Source: Paenibacillus sp. PastM-3 (GTDB taxonomy: Bacteria; Bacillota; Bacilli; Paenibacillales; Paenibacillaceae). From it: a stretch of 64,000 nt of DNA. The position numbers and the translations under genes were made by a program. Every line of letters begins with the position of its first letter. Positions within the stretch are counted from its first letter, which is position 1. The notes below the pieces were generated by a model, which saw only the letters and a list, made by a program, of their open reading frames with translations, ran no database searches and was not told the DNA's origin. Shown here piece by piece: positions 26,192-36,176 of the stretch. The stretch is from positions 62,001 to 126,000 of the forward strand of contig NZ_JARXXP010000006.1 of the NCBI RefSeq assembly GCF_029893965.1. Direction: 5' to 3'.

Positions 26192-28513
26192 TTATCCTTC
26201 CGGCACAAGCTGAACAGAGACCTCATACTCCCTGCCGTCTTCATAAGGAAGCTCTGTACCGCTCCAGGCTTCGCCATCCACAAGCACACTCGTTGTTCCC
26301 CGGCTGATCCGGTCAGGGTTCGTTACTTGAACCCGGTATACCGCTTTACGGAACCGGCGCTCCACCCGGTAACCGGGCCATTCTGCCGGAATACAGGGGT
26401 CAATGACCAGGCCGTCTGCCGTCGCTCTGATTCCAAGCGCATATTCCAGCGTAGTCCAGAGCATCCAGCCAACCGTACCTGTGGAGACATGATGGCTGGA
26501 CTTGCCGTAGCTGGGCGAGCCGGCCAGACCGAAATAATAATTCGGCACAAAAATCGGCACCTGCCCGTTACGCTCGGGCGGATTATCCCTGTTCGTCGGC
26601 AGCGTCCGGCTGATCGTCTCCCAGGCTGCTGTGCCCCGCCCGGCGATGCAGTCGGCGAATGCCTTGAACATGGAGGCATGGCAATAGACAGAGCCGTTCT
26701 CTGTCGTGCCCGCCAGCTTGAGGCTGATCCGCCCCCATTTCGGATTCCAGCCGCTGAACGGCGGCACAAGCAGCCGCGGCCCGAACGGGGTATCCAGACT
26801 GTCGATCGCCGCAAGGCATTTCTCAAGCCGCCCCCCATCCGCAATACCGCTCATAGCTGCCCAGGTCTGGGTGTTCAGGAACAGCTGCCCTTCCTCGTCC
26901 CGGGCTGTTCCAAACGGCTCGCCGTTATCATCAAACCCGGCGATGTACCATTCCCCGTCCCAGCAGCTGGTGTTCACCGCTTCCGCCAGCCGCACAGCCG
27001 CCGACCGGAGGCGCTCTGCACTTTCTTTATCACCAAGCCGTTCACAGAACGGCAGCAGAACCCGGATGCCATACACCAGCGCCATCGTGTTCCAGACCGA
27101 TTCGCCGCGGCCCAGCCGGCCGGGACCGTTGATCGGATCATTCCAGTCGCCGTCACCCATCAGGCAAATGCCGTGTTCCCCGGTCGCACCCGCCATATAA
27201 TCAGCTGCGAGCACCAGATGCTCATAAATGGAAGCGGTATCATCATAGTCCTTGAAAGCTGCCTGCCGGTGCAGCAGCTCCGGGTCTCCACTCTGATTCA
27301 CCAGCGCGGTCATGCAGATGATGAGCCAGACCGGGCCGTCTGTATGCTTCAGCAGGCACAGATTTTTGGGCGGTGATCCGTCCGTCATAATCCACTGCTG
27401 GATAAAGCCGTTCTTTTCCTGGCCTTCCAGCACAGAGAGCATATAATCGGCCGCCCCCTCTGGATCAACTAGCGCATAGCCTAGAGCATCCTGCAGCTGG
27501 TTGCGGACCGGGCAGTAATTGGACATCCGGTTCGTGCGGGTCTGCATGACAATCTGTTTTTTGAGCCAGACATTCATAAAGGAATTAACGTGCTCATCCG
27601 GTGTCTCAATCTGGAAAGTGGCGCTGATCCGCTCCCAATACTCCATAACCTCCTTATGCAGAACATCAAAGCCCTTGGCGGTCAGCCTAGCCTTATTTGC
27701 AGCTGCCTCTTCAAGCGAATGGGCACAGCCAGCAACAAAACGGCTTACCGCAGCCTCTCCCGGCTGAAGCATAATCCGCTGCTGCATCGCACCCACCGGA
27801 TGCTCCGCCTCCGCCCGCTGCCCCGAACACCTTCCATTCCGCACAGCGGCCGGCAGCTCATAAATGTCGTCACCGCCAAAGAAGGTGCGCTGGCTGCAGT
27901 CATAGGAATCTACCTGCCGATCGGAATAGACGTAGACAACGTTGGTATGATCGTCACAGCCGGCTTTTTGCTCATAGGTCACATGGTAGGGAAAAGAATA
28001 AGCAGACAGAATCTGCGTCTCTTCATCAAAATCACATTTGCTGCCCATGACACCGCCGTTCTCCCAAGAAAAAGCCGTGAACAGAGACAGCTCCCTCGGC
28101 TCCGCTCCGGCATTTTTAAGCGTCACCGTCCAGACTTCCTGCTGGCCTTCATGAGGGACAAACACATGCACGGAGGTTTCAATCCTATGGGAACTGGAGC
28201 GGATTTCCGTATCCGCCAGGCCATGAATGCACTCATAAGCATCAGGTTCGCTCTTCAGCGGCTGATACAGCGGAGCCCAAGCCTGCCCTGTTCCGTGATC
28301 TCTCACATAAAAAAAGCGGTATCCGCGCGTAATGGTACGGTGCCGGGGCTCAAAAGCTACGCTGTCTCCCTGCCCGGTCTGGGAAACCTCCATATAATAG
28401 GAATCGTTAAATAAATAGTTGAACCACCTTGCCGGTGTCCGGGGTGTCGTGATGGCATACTGACTGCCACTTTCATTAAAAAATCCGTAGGGTCCGCTTC
28501 TGCTCAATTGCAA
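26192..28513 (-). CDS. Glycoside hydrolase family 94 phosphorylase (cellobiose/oligosaccharide phosphorylase type)
   Basis: 773 residues, cytoplasmic. GH94 enzymes cleave beta-glucosidic disaccharides with phosphate to give a sugar-1-phosphate. The N-terminal beta-sandwich (about 1-280) and the alpha/alpha-barrel catalytic domain (about 310-720) are present. The general acid lies in GDGDWND (Asp456), the family VRNQLQD motif is at 336-342, and the phosphate-site segments TTENGSVYCHASMF and SSHHVSTGTVGWM are intact. It is downstream of the Cache-AraC regulator and ABC genes on the same strand, so it probably processes what they import. Exact linkage (beta-1,2, 1,3 or 1,4) is not evident. Confidence 0.9.
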   Translation of the reverse strand: MQLSRSGPYGFFNESGSQYAITTPRTPARWFNYLFNDSYYMEVSQTGQGDSVAFEPRHRTITRGYRFFYVRDHGTGQAWAPLYQPLKSEPDAYECIHGLADTEIRSSSHRIETSVHVFVPHEGQQEVWTVTLKNAGAEPRELSLFTAFSWENGGVMGSKCDFDEETQILSAYSFPYHVTYEQKAGCDDHTNVVYVYSDRQVDSYDCSQRTFFGGDDIYELPAAVRNGRCSGQRAEAEHPVGAMQQRIMLQPGEAAVSRFVAGCAHSLEEAAANKARLTAKGFDVLHKEVMEYWERISATFQIETPDEHVNSFMNVWLKKQIVMQTRTNRMSNYCPVRNQLQDALGYALVDPEGAADYMLSVLEGQEKNGFIQQWIMTDGSPPKNLCLLKHTDGPVWLIICMTALVNQSGDPELLHRQAAFKDYDDTASIYEHLVLAADYMAGATGEHGICLMGDGDWNDPINGPGRLGRGESVWNTMALVYGIRVLLPFCERLGDKESAERLRSAAVRLAEAVNTSCWDGEWYIAGFDDNGEPFGTARDEEGQLFLNTQTWAAMSGIADGGRLEKCLAAIDSLDTPFGPRLLVPPFSGWNPKWGRISLKLAGTTENGSVYCHASMFKAFADCIAGRGTAAWETISRTLPTNRDNPPERNGQVPIFVPNYYFGLAGSPSYGKSSHHVSTGTVGWMLWTTLEYALGIRATADGLVIDPCIPAEWPGYRVERRFRKAVYRVQVTNPDRISRGTTSVLVDGEAWSGTELPYEDGREYEVSVQLVPEG

Positions 28514-28559
28514 TGCACACCTTTCCTGTTCGCTGTAGACCCCGGCGGCATTTTTGCAG

Positions 28560-30845
28560 CTATCCCGTCAGATTATTCCGGTATTGGCCCGGTGTAATCC
28601 CCTCCATCTTGCGGAAATAGCGGATAAAATTCGCCGGGTTGTTATATTTCAGCTTCAAAGCAATTTCGGTAATTGTCAGATCCGTTTCCTTCAGCCATCT
28701 TTTGGCGACAGTCAGCCGGTATTGCGCCAGGTAATCGGTGAAGCTGATGCCGGTCTCCTGGCGGAATACCCGGCTGATATACTGCGGATGATAATTCAGC
28801 CTCGCGGAGCATTTTTCCAGCGTCAGATCGGTGTCAAAAGCTTCCGCAATCAGCTGCTTCACTTCTTCGGAGATGCTGGTGAACTGATTCTTCTGCCGTT
28901 CTTCAAGCAACCCGATGGCAGGCCGGACCAGTGTATCATTGAACCATTCTTCTATATCGCGGGGACTGTGCATCCCGAGCAGCTCCTCGAACAGCGGGTC
29001 GCCGTCAGGCTTAAGCTGATGATGCGAAATACCGGAATCCTGCAGCAGCCGGATGAGGGCCATCAGCAGCCGCACCAGCGACATCTGATACTCCTGATGA
29101 TCATATTCCTCGCTTGCGAGCGCATTCATCATTAAGGATAAGACTTCTGCCGCACGCTGCCGGTCCAGTGACTTGATTGCCCCGGTCAGCTCATCCTCCA
29201 GCGTTTTGGGATAGATGATTTCCTTGCGCCGGGCGGGCTGTACATCCTCGATAAACAGGATGACCTCTTCGCCCAATCTGGCCCGGTATTTCAGCGCAAT
29301 CTCGCCTTCCTCATACCCGCGGCTCACCTCCGGCCATGCTGTACAGGAGCGGCTGATGCCGATGCTGGCCTGCAGCTGCAGATAGCTTTTTACGGAAGCC
29401 TGCACCTCGGCAGCTCTCGCGTACACTGCCTCCTTAAAAGCCTCCTCCGACTGCGCCTTTGTGCCAACCAGTATAACAACAGACTCCCGGATGACAATCG
29501 GCGGCAGCCGGTCTCCTTCGGGAACCACTTCATGCGCAATATTGCTGACCGCGAACAGCAGCAGATCCCGGTCCTGCTCTGTAAAACGGCTGCTGTCCGG
29601 CCGGTCTATCTGCACAAGCAGCACCCGCATAAGCGTCCAATCCCCGGTGTAGCCGTATCCGTAATCCGCCAGCCGTTCCTGTATCCCCTGGGATCTTGCT
29701 TCGCCCAGCAGCATTTTGCGGACCAGAAACTCTGCCAGCTGCTGCTGCTGTCCGGCCAGCTCAAACCGCAGCTTGCTCTGATCGGACAAAATGCCCTGAA
29801 TGCGGTCGGAGATGGCGGTGAACTCGTCTTTTTTGGGCCGCGGCTCTTTGTCCGGCAGCAGGGACCGGTATATCGATCTCACCGGAGTATACATCCGCCG
29901 CGAGCCGATCAGAGCTGTAAGCACGGTAGCGGCAAGCACGCCGAGACTGATCAGGATCGAGGTTCTCCCAATGGCTGTAGCCTGCTGCGTCACCGCCTGG
30001 GTAGGAACAACTGATACATAGGTCCATCCGTTGTAAGCAGACTTACGGAAGGATATAGACGCCTTGCTCTCTCCGGCCAGGCCGCTGAAGACTCCGTTAG
30101 CCTCCGTCTGCGCTCTGACAGCTTGAATGTAATTCTCCTCTGACAGATCCTTGCCCAGCAGCGAGGAATCCGGATGGGTAATCACCCGGCCGTCCTCATC
30201 CAGAATGAACACATTGCCCATACCCGGATCACTGTCAATCAGATCACTGAGCTGCTGGGCGGACATTACCACCGCAATCAGCCCCCGCGGCCTGCTTGCG
30301 TTGATCGGCCATTTTTTCAGATTAATGACGGCATGATTCAGTTCGACCATCCCCTCCGCCCCCTGGATGCTGGCTGAATTGCCGCTGACCCACATCGAAC
30401 CGTTAGACATGCCGGAGAATGAACGGAGCTTCTCCTTCAGTCCCGGCTGATTGTATGCGTCAAGGCCGGAATTGGTAATCAGCCAATCCTGCTCCAGACT
30501 GTACAGATACACATCCTTGATGCCAAGCTCGAACGTCTGGATCGAAGAGAGATGTTTATACAGCTCGTGAATGATTTCCATGTCATCTATATCAAGCTTT
30601 GTCGCAATCGCCTTGGTCACTATGGGCAGTCCAAGCAGCTGTGTCGTGGAGAAATCGATCATTTTGAGCGTCTGCTCCACCCGCAGCTGGCTCTGCCTGA
30701 GCACTTGGGAATTGCGTTCCTCGACCTGCTGCAGCACAGATTGGGAGGAGTAGTGATAGGAATACCAGCCTAAGATCAGCACCGGAAAAGCACCGATCAG
30801 TAAAGTAAGTATGATTAATTTCCGCAAATAGCTCGATATCCGCAT
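28560..30845 (-). CDS. Membrane-bound AraC family regulator with extracellular sensor
   Basis: 761 residues. There is a first membrane helix at about 10-30, an extracellular Cache-like sensor (about 35-280), a second helix near 285-310 (ILISLGVLAATVLTALIG), a cytoplasmic linker, and a C-terminal AraC double HTH over the last 100 residues (CSARLNYHPQYISRVFRQETG, then NPANFIRYFRKMEGITPGQYR). This is the one-protein sensor-regulator type common in Paenibacillus next to LplABC transporters. It lies between the binding lipoprotein and GH94 genes on the same strand and most likely controls the GH5-ABC-GH94 locus in response to an extracellular sugar. Confidence 0.93.
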   Translation of the reverse strand: MRISSYLRKLIILTLLIGAFPVLILGWYSYHYSSQSVLQQVEERNSQVLRQSQLRVEQTLKMIDFSTTQLLGLPIVTKAIATKLDIDDMEIIHELYKHLSSIQTFELGIKDVYLYSLEQDWLITNSGLDAYNQPGLKEKLRSFSGMSNGSMWVSGNSASIQGAEGMVELNHAVINLKKWPINASRPRGLIAVVMSAQQLSDLIDSDPGMGNVFILDEDGRVITHPDSSLLGKDLSEENYIQAVRAQTEANGVFSGLAGESKASISFRKSAYNGWTYVSVVPTQAVTQQATAIGRTSILISLGVLAATVLTALIGSRRMYTPVRSIYRSLLPDKEPRPKKDEFTAISDRIQGILSDQSKLRFELAGQQQQLAEFLVRKMLLGEARSQGIQERLADYGYGYTGDWTLMRVLLVQIDRPDSSRFTEQDRDLLLFAVSNIAHEVVPEGDRLPPIVIRESVVILVGTKAQSEEAFKEAVYARAAEVQASVKSYLQLQASIGISRSCTAWPEVSRGYEEGEIALKYRARLGEEVILFIEDVQPARRKEIIYPKTLEDELTGAIKSLDRQRAAEVLSLMMNALASEEYDHQEYQMSLVRLLMALIRLLQDSGISHHQLKPDGDPLFEELLGMHSPRDIEEWFNDTLVRPAIGLLEERQKNQFTSISEEVKQLIAEAFDTDLTLEKCSARLNYHPQYISRVFRQETGISFTDYLAQYRLTVAKRWLKETDLTITEIALKLKYNNPANFIRYFRKMEGITPGQYRNNLTG

Positions 30846-30927
30846 GACTCACTACCCCCGCAATCGTTTGTTGCCTTTATTTTAGCATATGGGGATTTTC
30901 AAAAGGGCCCCTCAGGAAGGCTTGCTG

Positions 30928-32460
30928 TTATTGCCCGTTCGCCTGATTGTAAGCCGCCGTATATTCTTCAATGACCTTAGAGCCGCCGTCCTGCTCCCAT
31001 TTGGCTACCGCCGCATTCCAGCCGCTCTCGTCCAGATCCCCCATAATGAAGCGCACCCGGGCATCGTCAATGATTTTGCTGAGCTCTGATCCCCGTTCGC
31101 TGTAGGTATCCGAGATAAACGGCTGGATCGGATTGACCACGGCGATCTCCGCATTCTTTTTCCACATCTCATCACGCAGATGCACCAGCGGCTTGCCGTA
31201 AGTCACTACCTTATCTCTCAGTACAGCCAGCTGCGAGGAATCACCCATCCCGTATTCGGCCAGCATTTTCGGGTCTGTTGTCTTCACGTAATTCCCGTTA
31301 TCCAGCGTGAACTGGCGGCCCTCCAGCCCGTTAACCAGCATGTTCTGCATATCGTCGTCGGATACTTTGTCAAAAAAGTTCAGCACGGCCTTGAGGTCCG
31401 CTTCTGTCTTGACCGAAGTCTTCGGAATCATGAAAATCCCGTATGAGCCAGATCCCCCTGGGCTGCGGAGTCCTGCCGGACCTTCAAGCGCGTTAACCAT
31501 GGTAATTGCACCGGTTGGTGTCACCTTTTGGACGCTTTCTTCAATGCCGTTGGCATCGTTCAGATTGGCAACCCATGCCCCGGCCTTGCCGGCATTGATC
31601 ATCTGCTTGCCATCCTTAACCACAGCGAAGTCCAGGTTGATCAGCTTTTCGTCGTACAGCTTCTTGTAGAACTTCATCGTTTCCAGAAAAGCGGGCGACA
31701 GATGCGCCGGGCTTGCCTTGCCGTCCTTGATCTCCCAGTCGGCCGGACCGCCCATCCAGGTCAGCATCGCCCGCCAGCCTGACGCAACCTGCTGCTCGGC
31801 GAGGCCGATCGTATCGGCTTTGCCGTTCTTGTCAGGGTCATTATTCACGAATGCCTTCAGCACCTCGTAGAACTCGTCAATCGTCTTCGGCTCCTGCAGG
31901 CCCAGATTATCCAGCCAGTCCTTGCGCAGCATCAGGCCGTCCCGGGCCAGATCCCGTGCACGGTAAATCCCGTATACCTTACCGTCAATGGAGATGGCAT
32001 TCAGAGCCACATCGTCCATCCGGCTCAGGTTCGGGTAATCCTTCAGGTAAGGCCCAAGCTCCCAGAACATTCCGGAGCGCGCTGAATTAACGATGTAGGG
32101 AAGCTTCTGGTCCAGAACCAGCACGGCACTCGGCAGCTCGCCCGAGGCGACTGTTGCGCTCAGCTTATCCGAATAGGTGGTCGACGGCACCCAGGTGATG
32201 CTGAGGTCTGTATTGGTCCGTTCCTCCAGCTGCTTATACAGCTCTCCCTCCGGGTCCATCGGCTCCGGGTTATAGCTGGTCAGCATCATGGACATTTTGA
32301 ACGGCCCTTCGGCGGCGGGTGCGCCGCTGTCTCCGCCCTGTGCGTTCTCGGCTGCATTGTTATTGCCGCCGCAGGCGGATAATGTTCCCAGTACGAGCAG
32401 TGCTGAAATGGAGGTTATTGCTTTTCTTTTTAAACCTTGAGCCCCTTGGTTTGTTGTCAT
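30928..32460 (-). CDS. LplA-type oligosaccharide-binding lipoprotein
   Basis: 510 residues from the ATG at 32458-32460, which has AAAGGAA 7 bp upstream; the longer in-frame reading has no such site. The lipobox LSAC gives a lipidated Cys near residue 29, followed by a Gly/Asn/Ala linker. The large binding-protein fold matches the LplA/YtcQ group, seen in ELEERTNTDLSITWVPS-like and MLRKDWLDNLGL segments. It lies 359 bp downstream of the LplC permease, an unusually long gap that holds a four-box repeat element. It delivers an oligosaccharide to the LplB/LplC permeases. Confidence 0.93.
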   Translation of the reverse strand: MTTNQGAQGLKRKAITSISALLVLGTLSACGGNNNAAENAQGGDSGAPAAEGPFKMSMMLTSYNPEPMDPEGELYKQLEERTNTDLSITWVPSTTYSDKLSATVASGELPSAVLVLDQKLPYIVNSARSGMFWELGPYLKDYPNLSRMDDVALNAISIDGKVYGIYRARDLARDGLMLRKDWLDNLGLQEPKTIDEFYEVLKAFVNNDPDKNGKADTIGLAEQQVASGWRAMLTWMGGPADWEIKDGKASPAHLSPAFLETMKFYKKLYDEKLINLDFAVVKDGKQMINAGKAGAWVANLNDANGIEESVQKVTPTGAITMVNALEGPAGLRSPGGSGSYGIFMIPKTSVKTEADLKAVLNFFDKVSDDDMQNMLVNGLEGRQFTLDNGNYVKTTDPKMLAEYGMGDSSQLAVLRDKVVTYGKPLVHLRDEMWKKNAEIAVVNPIQPFISDTYSERGSELSKIIDDARVRFIMGDLDESGWNAAVAKWEQDGGSKVIEEYTAAYNQANGQ

Positions 32461-32510
32461 TGTTATGTTCCTTTCTTGATTGTGGTGTGTTTGTGCCTGA
32501 CTTAATGCAT

Positions 32511-32697
32511 TTAGTTGGAAATTCGGCACCTAATCTCTCCTAAATTGCCTGCGTGGTAAGATTAGTTGGAATTAATCCGCTTACATTTCGGGTTTTGGGC
32601 ATCCGGACGGCATATCGGCTAAATTAGGTTGCCTTATTCCACTTAAATCACTTTGGACAGGTGAATTTTCTAAATTAGATGACCTTTTCCCACCTAA
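32511..32697. repeat. Four-box intergenic element, TTAGTTGG family (copy 1)
   Basis: Direct boxes TTAGTTGG start at 32511 and 32562. Inverted boxes CCACTTAA and CCACCTAA start at 32639 and 32690. Start-to-start distances are 51, 77 and 51 bp, and the whole spans 187 bp. Each box opens a unit of about 25 bp (TTAGTTGGAAATTCGG-like). It sits between the lplC-type permease gene and the binding lipoprotein gene, inside what should be one operon. The remaining 32698-32819 shows no other feature. Confidence 0.85.
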
Positions 32698-32819
32698 TAT
32701 GTGTTAGGGAGCCAGTGAGTAACGTTGCAACACTAGCCTTCACAATCCTGCGTGCTTCCGGCGCAGCGTCCCGCCAGCAGACTTTACACGGCGGGGCATC
32801 GCGCTAACACTCTGCTCTC

Positions 32820-33701
32820 TCAACCCTTAACCGATCCCAGCAGCGCACCCTTGGCAAAATGCTTCTGCAGGAACGGGTATACGATCAGGATCGGCACGGT
32901 GGAGATGACGATGACTGCCATTTTGACAGCCTGGTCCGGCGGGATAAAGTTACTCTCCAGCGACGAGGTATCCCCGAGGCTGCCGCCCTGGGACAGCATG
33001 ACGATCTGCCGCAGCAGCACCTGAATCGGCCACATGGTCGAGTCGTTGATGTACAGGATGGAGCTGAAATAGGTGTTCCAGTGGCCTACAGCGTAGAACA
33101 GCGAGAAGGTAGCCAGCGCCGGCAGGGACAGCGGAATGACGATCCGCAGCAGGATGCCGGGGTCGCTGGCGCCGTCGATTTTGGCCGACTCCTCCAGATC
33201 CGGCGGAAGCTGCTGAAAAAAGCTGCGGATAATGATCAGGTTAAAGGCGCTGATCGCACCCGGCAGCAGCAATGACCAGTACGTATCGAGCATCCCCAGC
33301 TCTTTGACGACCAGGAAGGTCGGAATCATCCCGCCGCTGAACAGCATCGTAAAGATGACCAGAAGCTGAATCGGCGAGCGGAAATCCATATCCCTGCGGG
33401 ACAGCGGATACGCCATCAGGCAGGTCAGTGTAATATTGATCAGGGTGCCGACAACGGTGATGAAGATAGTGACCCCTAGACTCCGCATCAATGTACTGGT
33501 TGAAAAGATGTATTTGTACGCTTCCAGTGAGAACTCGGTCGGAAAGAGGATGAACCCTTTTTCCAGCAGCTCCCGCTGGGTGGCAAACGAGCCTGCAACG
33601 ACATAGATGAACGGGATAATAGTGACCAGCGCGATTACTGCCAGAACGATGATGTTACAAATATCGAACAGCCGGCTGGCCCATGATGTTTCTTTTACCA
33701 C
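32820..33701 (-). CDS. Carbohydrate ABC transporter permease (LplC type), GTG start
   Basis: 293 residues with six membrane helices; starts at GTG 33699-33701 behind GGAGGT. The EAA loop is LEESAKIDGASDPGILLRIVIPLSLP, and the C-terminus ends in the family tail PFLQKHFAKGALLGSVKG. It is 27 bp downstream of the LplB-type permease. A 36-codon remnant of a close paralogue lies at 50495-50602. Confidence 0.95.
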   Translation of the reverse strand: MVKETSWASRLFDICNIIVLAVIALVTIIPFIYVVAGSFATQRELLEKGFILFPTEFSLEAYKYIFSTSTLMRSLGVTIFITVVGTLINITLTCLMAYPLSRRDMDFRSPIQLLVIFTMLFSGGMIPTFLVVKELGMLDTYWSLLLPGAISAFNLIIIRSFFQQLPPDLEESAKIDGASDPGILLRIVIPLSLPALATFSLFYAVGHWNTYFSSILYINDSTMWPIQVLLRQIVMLSQGGSLGDTSSLESNFIPPDQAVKMAVIVISTVPILIVYPFLQKHFAKGALLGSVKG

Positions 33702-33728
33702 AATTCTACCTCCTTTCTCCCTTTTTGC

Positions 33729-34682
33729 TTAGAGAATTCCTTCCTCGCCATAACGTTTGGCTATAAAGTTGGACCCGAACACCAGCACCAGACCGACGAC
33801 AGATTTGAACAACCCGACCGCCGTACTGTAGCTGTACTCACCCTGCGAGATCCCGGTGGTGTACACATAGGTATCGAACACTTCACCGACCTCACGGTTG
33901 AGCGAGTTCAGCATCAGGAAGATTTGTTCAAACCCCGTATCGAGGAAATTCCCCAGCCGCAGGATCAGCAGAATAATAATGGTGGAGCGGATGGCCGGAA
34001 GGGTGATATGCCACAGCTGGCGCATGCGCCCTGCCCCGTCTATTTTGGCAGCCTCATAGAGCTGTGTATCTACTCCCGCCAGCGCCGCAAGGAAGATAAT
34101 CGTGCCCCACCCGGTTTCCTTCCACATCACTTCGCCCGTAATGAACGTCCGGAACCAGCCGGGACTGAGCAGAAACTGGATTTTTTCCCCGCCCATGGAG
34201 GCAATCGCTTCATTGACCAGGCCGCCCTCGGTGGTGAAGAACAGATAGGCGATCGAAACGATGACGACCCATGACATAAAGTGAGGGATGTAGACCATCG
34301 TCTGAATCCATTTTTTGTAGGCCTGCGAACGCAGCTCGTTCAGCATCAGCGCCAGAATGATCGGCAGCGGAAAGAAGAACAGGATGTTGTAGGCGGCCAG
34401 AATGAACGTATTGCTCAGCAGCTTCCAGAACAGCGGGTCCCCGAAAAAGCGGTTAAAATGCTTCAGCCCCACCCACTCACTGTCCACAAATCCCAGAAAA
34501 GGCTGATAATTCTTAAAGGCCAGCAGCAGGCCGTACATCGGTACATATTTGAAAATAATAAAATACAGGAGCCCGGGCAGAAGCATGATATACAGCCATT
34601 TGTTGCGGACCATCCGTCTCAGCCTCTGCCTGCGGTACACATTTGTCATTGTCGGCTTCGAAGCCGCGATAGGATTTCCCAT
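33729..34682 (-). CDS. Carbohydrate ABC transporter permease (LplB type)
   Basis: 317 residues with six membrane helices and a basic N-terminus (RRQRLRRMVRNKW). The LLPGLLYFIIFKYVPMYGL helix and the EAA loop YEAAKIDGAGRMRQLWHITLPAI are diagnostic of the LplB/YtpP group. The ATG follows GGGGAAGGA. It is 31 bp downstream of the GH5 gene. No ATPase gene is present in the locus. Confidence 0.95.
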   Translation of the reverse strand: MGNPIAASKPTMTNVYRRQRLRRMVRNKWLYIMLLPGLLYFIIFKYVPMYGLLLAFKNYQPFLGFVDSEWVGLKHFNRFFGDPLFWKLLSNTFILAAYNILFFFPLPIILALMLNELRSQAYKKWIQTMVYIPHFMSWVVIVSIAYLFFTTEGGLVNEAIASMGGEKIQFLLSPGWFRTFITGEVMWKETGWGTIIFLAALAGVDTQLYEAAKIDGAGRMRQLWHITLPAIRSTIIILLILRLGNFLDTGFEQIFLMLNSLNREVGEVFDTYVYTTGISQGEYSYSTAVGLFKSVVGLVLVFGSNFIAKRYGEEGIL

Positions 34683-34713
34683 GTTCCTTCCCCATTTCCA
34701 GCATTGCTAAGGA

Positions 34714-35835
34714 TTAATTGCCGGGATACAGCACCTGATCCTTCAACGCATTGAATTGCCCGGTCGAGCGGTTATAGATCTGATACCAGCCGTTGTCATC
34801 CCATACCGAGAAGGCAAATCCCCCCGAGACCGCTTTACTAGTAATCTGCCGGTAGGAATCAAGCAGCGGATCGGTGATGACACCCCGGTGCTCGTATCCG
34901 AATTCGCCCATATACACCGGAATGTCGTGCACATCTGCGAACTCTCTTTTCACATCGTCCACCCGCTTCAGATGGTCTGCCAGATTCGGATAATACGAGT
35001 GATACGTCCCGATAACATAACGGTCAGCTCCCTCCCCCGGCAGGTCCAGCGGATTGCGGTACGTATCATACAGTCCCCATGCGCTGTTGTAGTTGTATCC
35101 GCCAAAAATAATATTCCGCTGAACGTGCGGCTGCGTGCCGTTTACGGTAAAGCTGCGGATCGCCGCATATGCCCGTTTGTTCAGCTCGATGACACTCGCC
35201 TTGGCAGCCGCCCCGGTGTTCATACTTAAATGCGGCTCATTGAACAGCTCGAACAGCAGCGTCTCCGGCGCATCCTTGAACAAATCGGCGATTCCCGTCC
35301 AGATCGTCTCCAGCCTTTGCATGTTGCTCTCAAAAGCAGGCTCTCCCTGCAGCGCGCTCATCGCCCACTCTTCGTGATGCGTGTTGATAATGAGGATGAC
35401 CGGCGGTTTGTTCTGGCTCTGCCGCACGGTATTTACATCGTTCAGGACATAGTCCACCAGCTGTTTAACCGTTGCTACATTCGGGGCGCTGGCTGAGAAA
35501 TGCCCCTGCTCATCTGCCGTCGAGGCGTATTTCGTTCCCCGTCCGCCCCAGTTCACCGGAATCCGGATGTTCGTGTAGCCTGCAGCGATAAAAGCGTCCA
35601 CTGTGTTCTTCACATCCTGATAGCTCTGGCTGTTCCAGTTCCCTTCGAACGTGTTGCCGAGATTGGTTCCCCTGCCCATCAGGGCCACCATCTGCTTCGC
35701 TTCTATAGACTGGAAAGCTACCTTTCCCGGCGTCCCCTCCGCACTTGCCGCACCGCCGCTTATCAATAATGAAAGGAGCAGGCTGGCACACAGGAACCAC
35801 GTCAGTGCAGAACGTTTTTTTAGATTAGATACCAT
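34714..35835 (-). CDS. Secreted GH5 endoglucanase-like enzyme
   Basis: 373 residues from ATG 35833-35835, 8 bp after AAGGAGG; a longer reading to 35889 lacks a ribosome binding site. A signal peptide spans residues 1-33 (LCASLLLSLLISGGAASA). The GH5 barrel has the acid/base Glu200 in LFNEPH and the nucleophile Glu311 in MGEFGY, plus RIPVNWGG and NTHHEEW. It should cut beta-1,4-glucan or mannan outside the cell. It is the first gene of the row GH5, LplB, LplC, lipoprotein, regulator, GH94, suggesting that it makes the oligosaccharides the transporter takes up. There is no carbohydrate-binding module. Confidence 0.92.
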   Translation of the reverse strand: MVSNLKKRSALTWFLCASLLLSLLISGGAASAEGTPGKVAFQSIEAKQMVALMGRGTNLGNTFEGNWNSQSYQDVKNTVDAFIAAGYTNIRIPVNWGGRGTKYASTADEQGHFSASAPNVATVKQLVDYVLNDVNTVRQSQNKPPVILIINTHHEEWAMSALQGEPAFESNMQRLETIWTGIADLFKDAPETLLFELFNEPHLSMNTGAAAKASVIELNKRAYAAIRSFTVNGTQPHVQRNIIFGGYNYNSAWGLYDTYRNPLDLPGEGADRYVIGTYHSYYPNLADHLKRVDDVKREFADVHDIPVYMGEFGYEHRGVITDPLLDSYRQITSKAVSGGFAFSVWDDNGWYQIYNRSTGQFNALKDQVLYPGN

Positions 35836-35889
35836 TGATACAGCCTCCTTGGATTTGGATTCCACCTCATCTTGTACAGGAAAGCGCAT

Positions 35890-36057
35890 TCATTTAAAAG
35901 CCGCACAGAGAGGTTCATCGTTCTGTACAGCACCTTCGGGCAGCAGCTGCTTGCTCTGCCACCAATATAGTTTAGCTGCGGAATTGCCGTCTATAGTCAT
36001 CTTAGTACCAGTCTGAAACCCTTGCTGCTGCTGGCTTTGCGGTGCAGGACTGTTCAT
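35890..36057 (-). CDS. Hypothetical 55-residue protein
   Basis: ATG at 36055-36057 has a GGGGGG ribosome binding site 6 bp upstream. The N-terminus is Gln-rich (MNSPAPQSQQQQG); a compact region follows (TKMTIDGNSAAKLYWWQSK, LLPEGAV). No membrane helix or known motif is seen. It lies just upstream of the GH5 gene on the same strand, with two hairpins separating it from the M20 operon. Coding status rests on the ribosome binding site and composition only. Confidence 0.35.
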   Translation of the reverse strand: MNSPAPQSQQQQGFQTGTKMTIDGNSAAKLYWWQSKQLLPEGAVQNDEPLCAAFK

Positions 36058-36090
36058 TTCAGGCCCCCCGGTTGTCATTATTGACACAAC

Positions 36091-36112
36091 AAAAAAACCG
36101 CGTTATAGCGGG
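36091..36112 (-). terminator. Weak second terminator after the amino-acid operon
   Basis: On the minus strand a CCCGCTATAACGCGG hairpin is followed by TTTTTTTG. Confidence 0.5.
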
Positions 36113-36176
36113 CCTTATGCATTGGCTATCCCTTTCTTATGCCTGGCAGGCGTTGCAAAACGCTAAATCTGATATT

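Noticed and set aside
26327..27376. 349-codon plus-strand frame
   Set aside because: Antisense shadow of the GH94 gene; Pro/Arg/His-rich composition and no motif.
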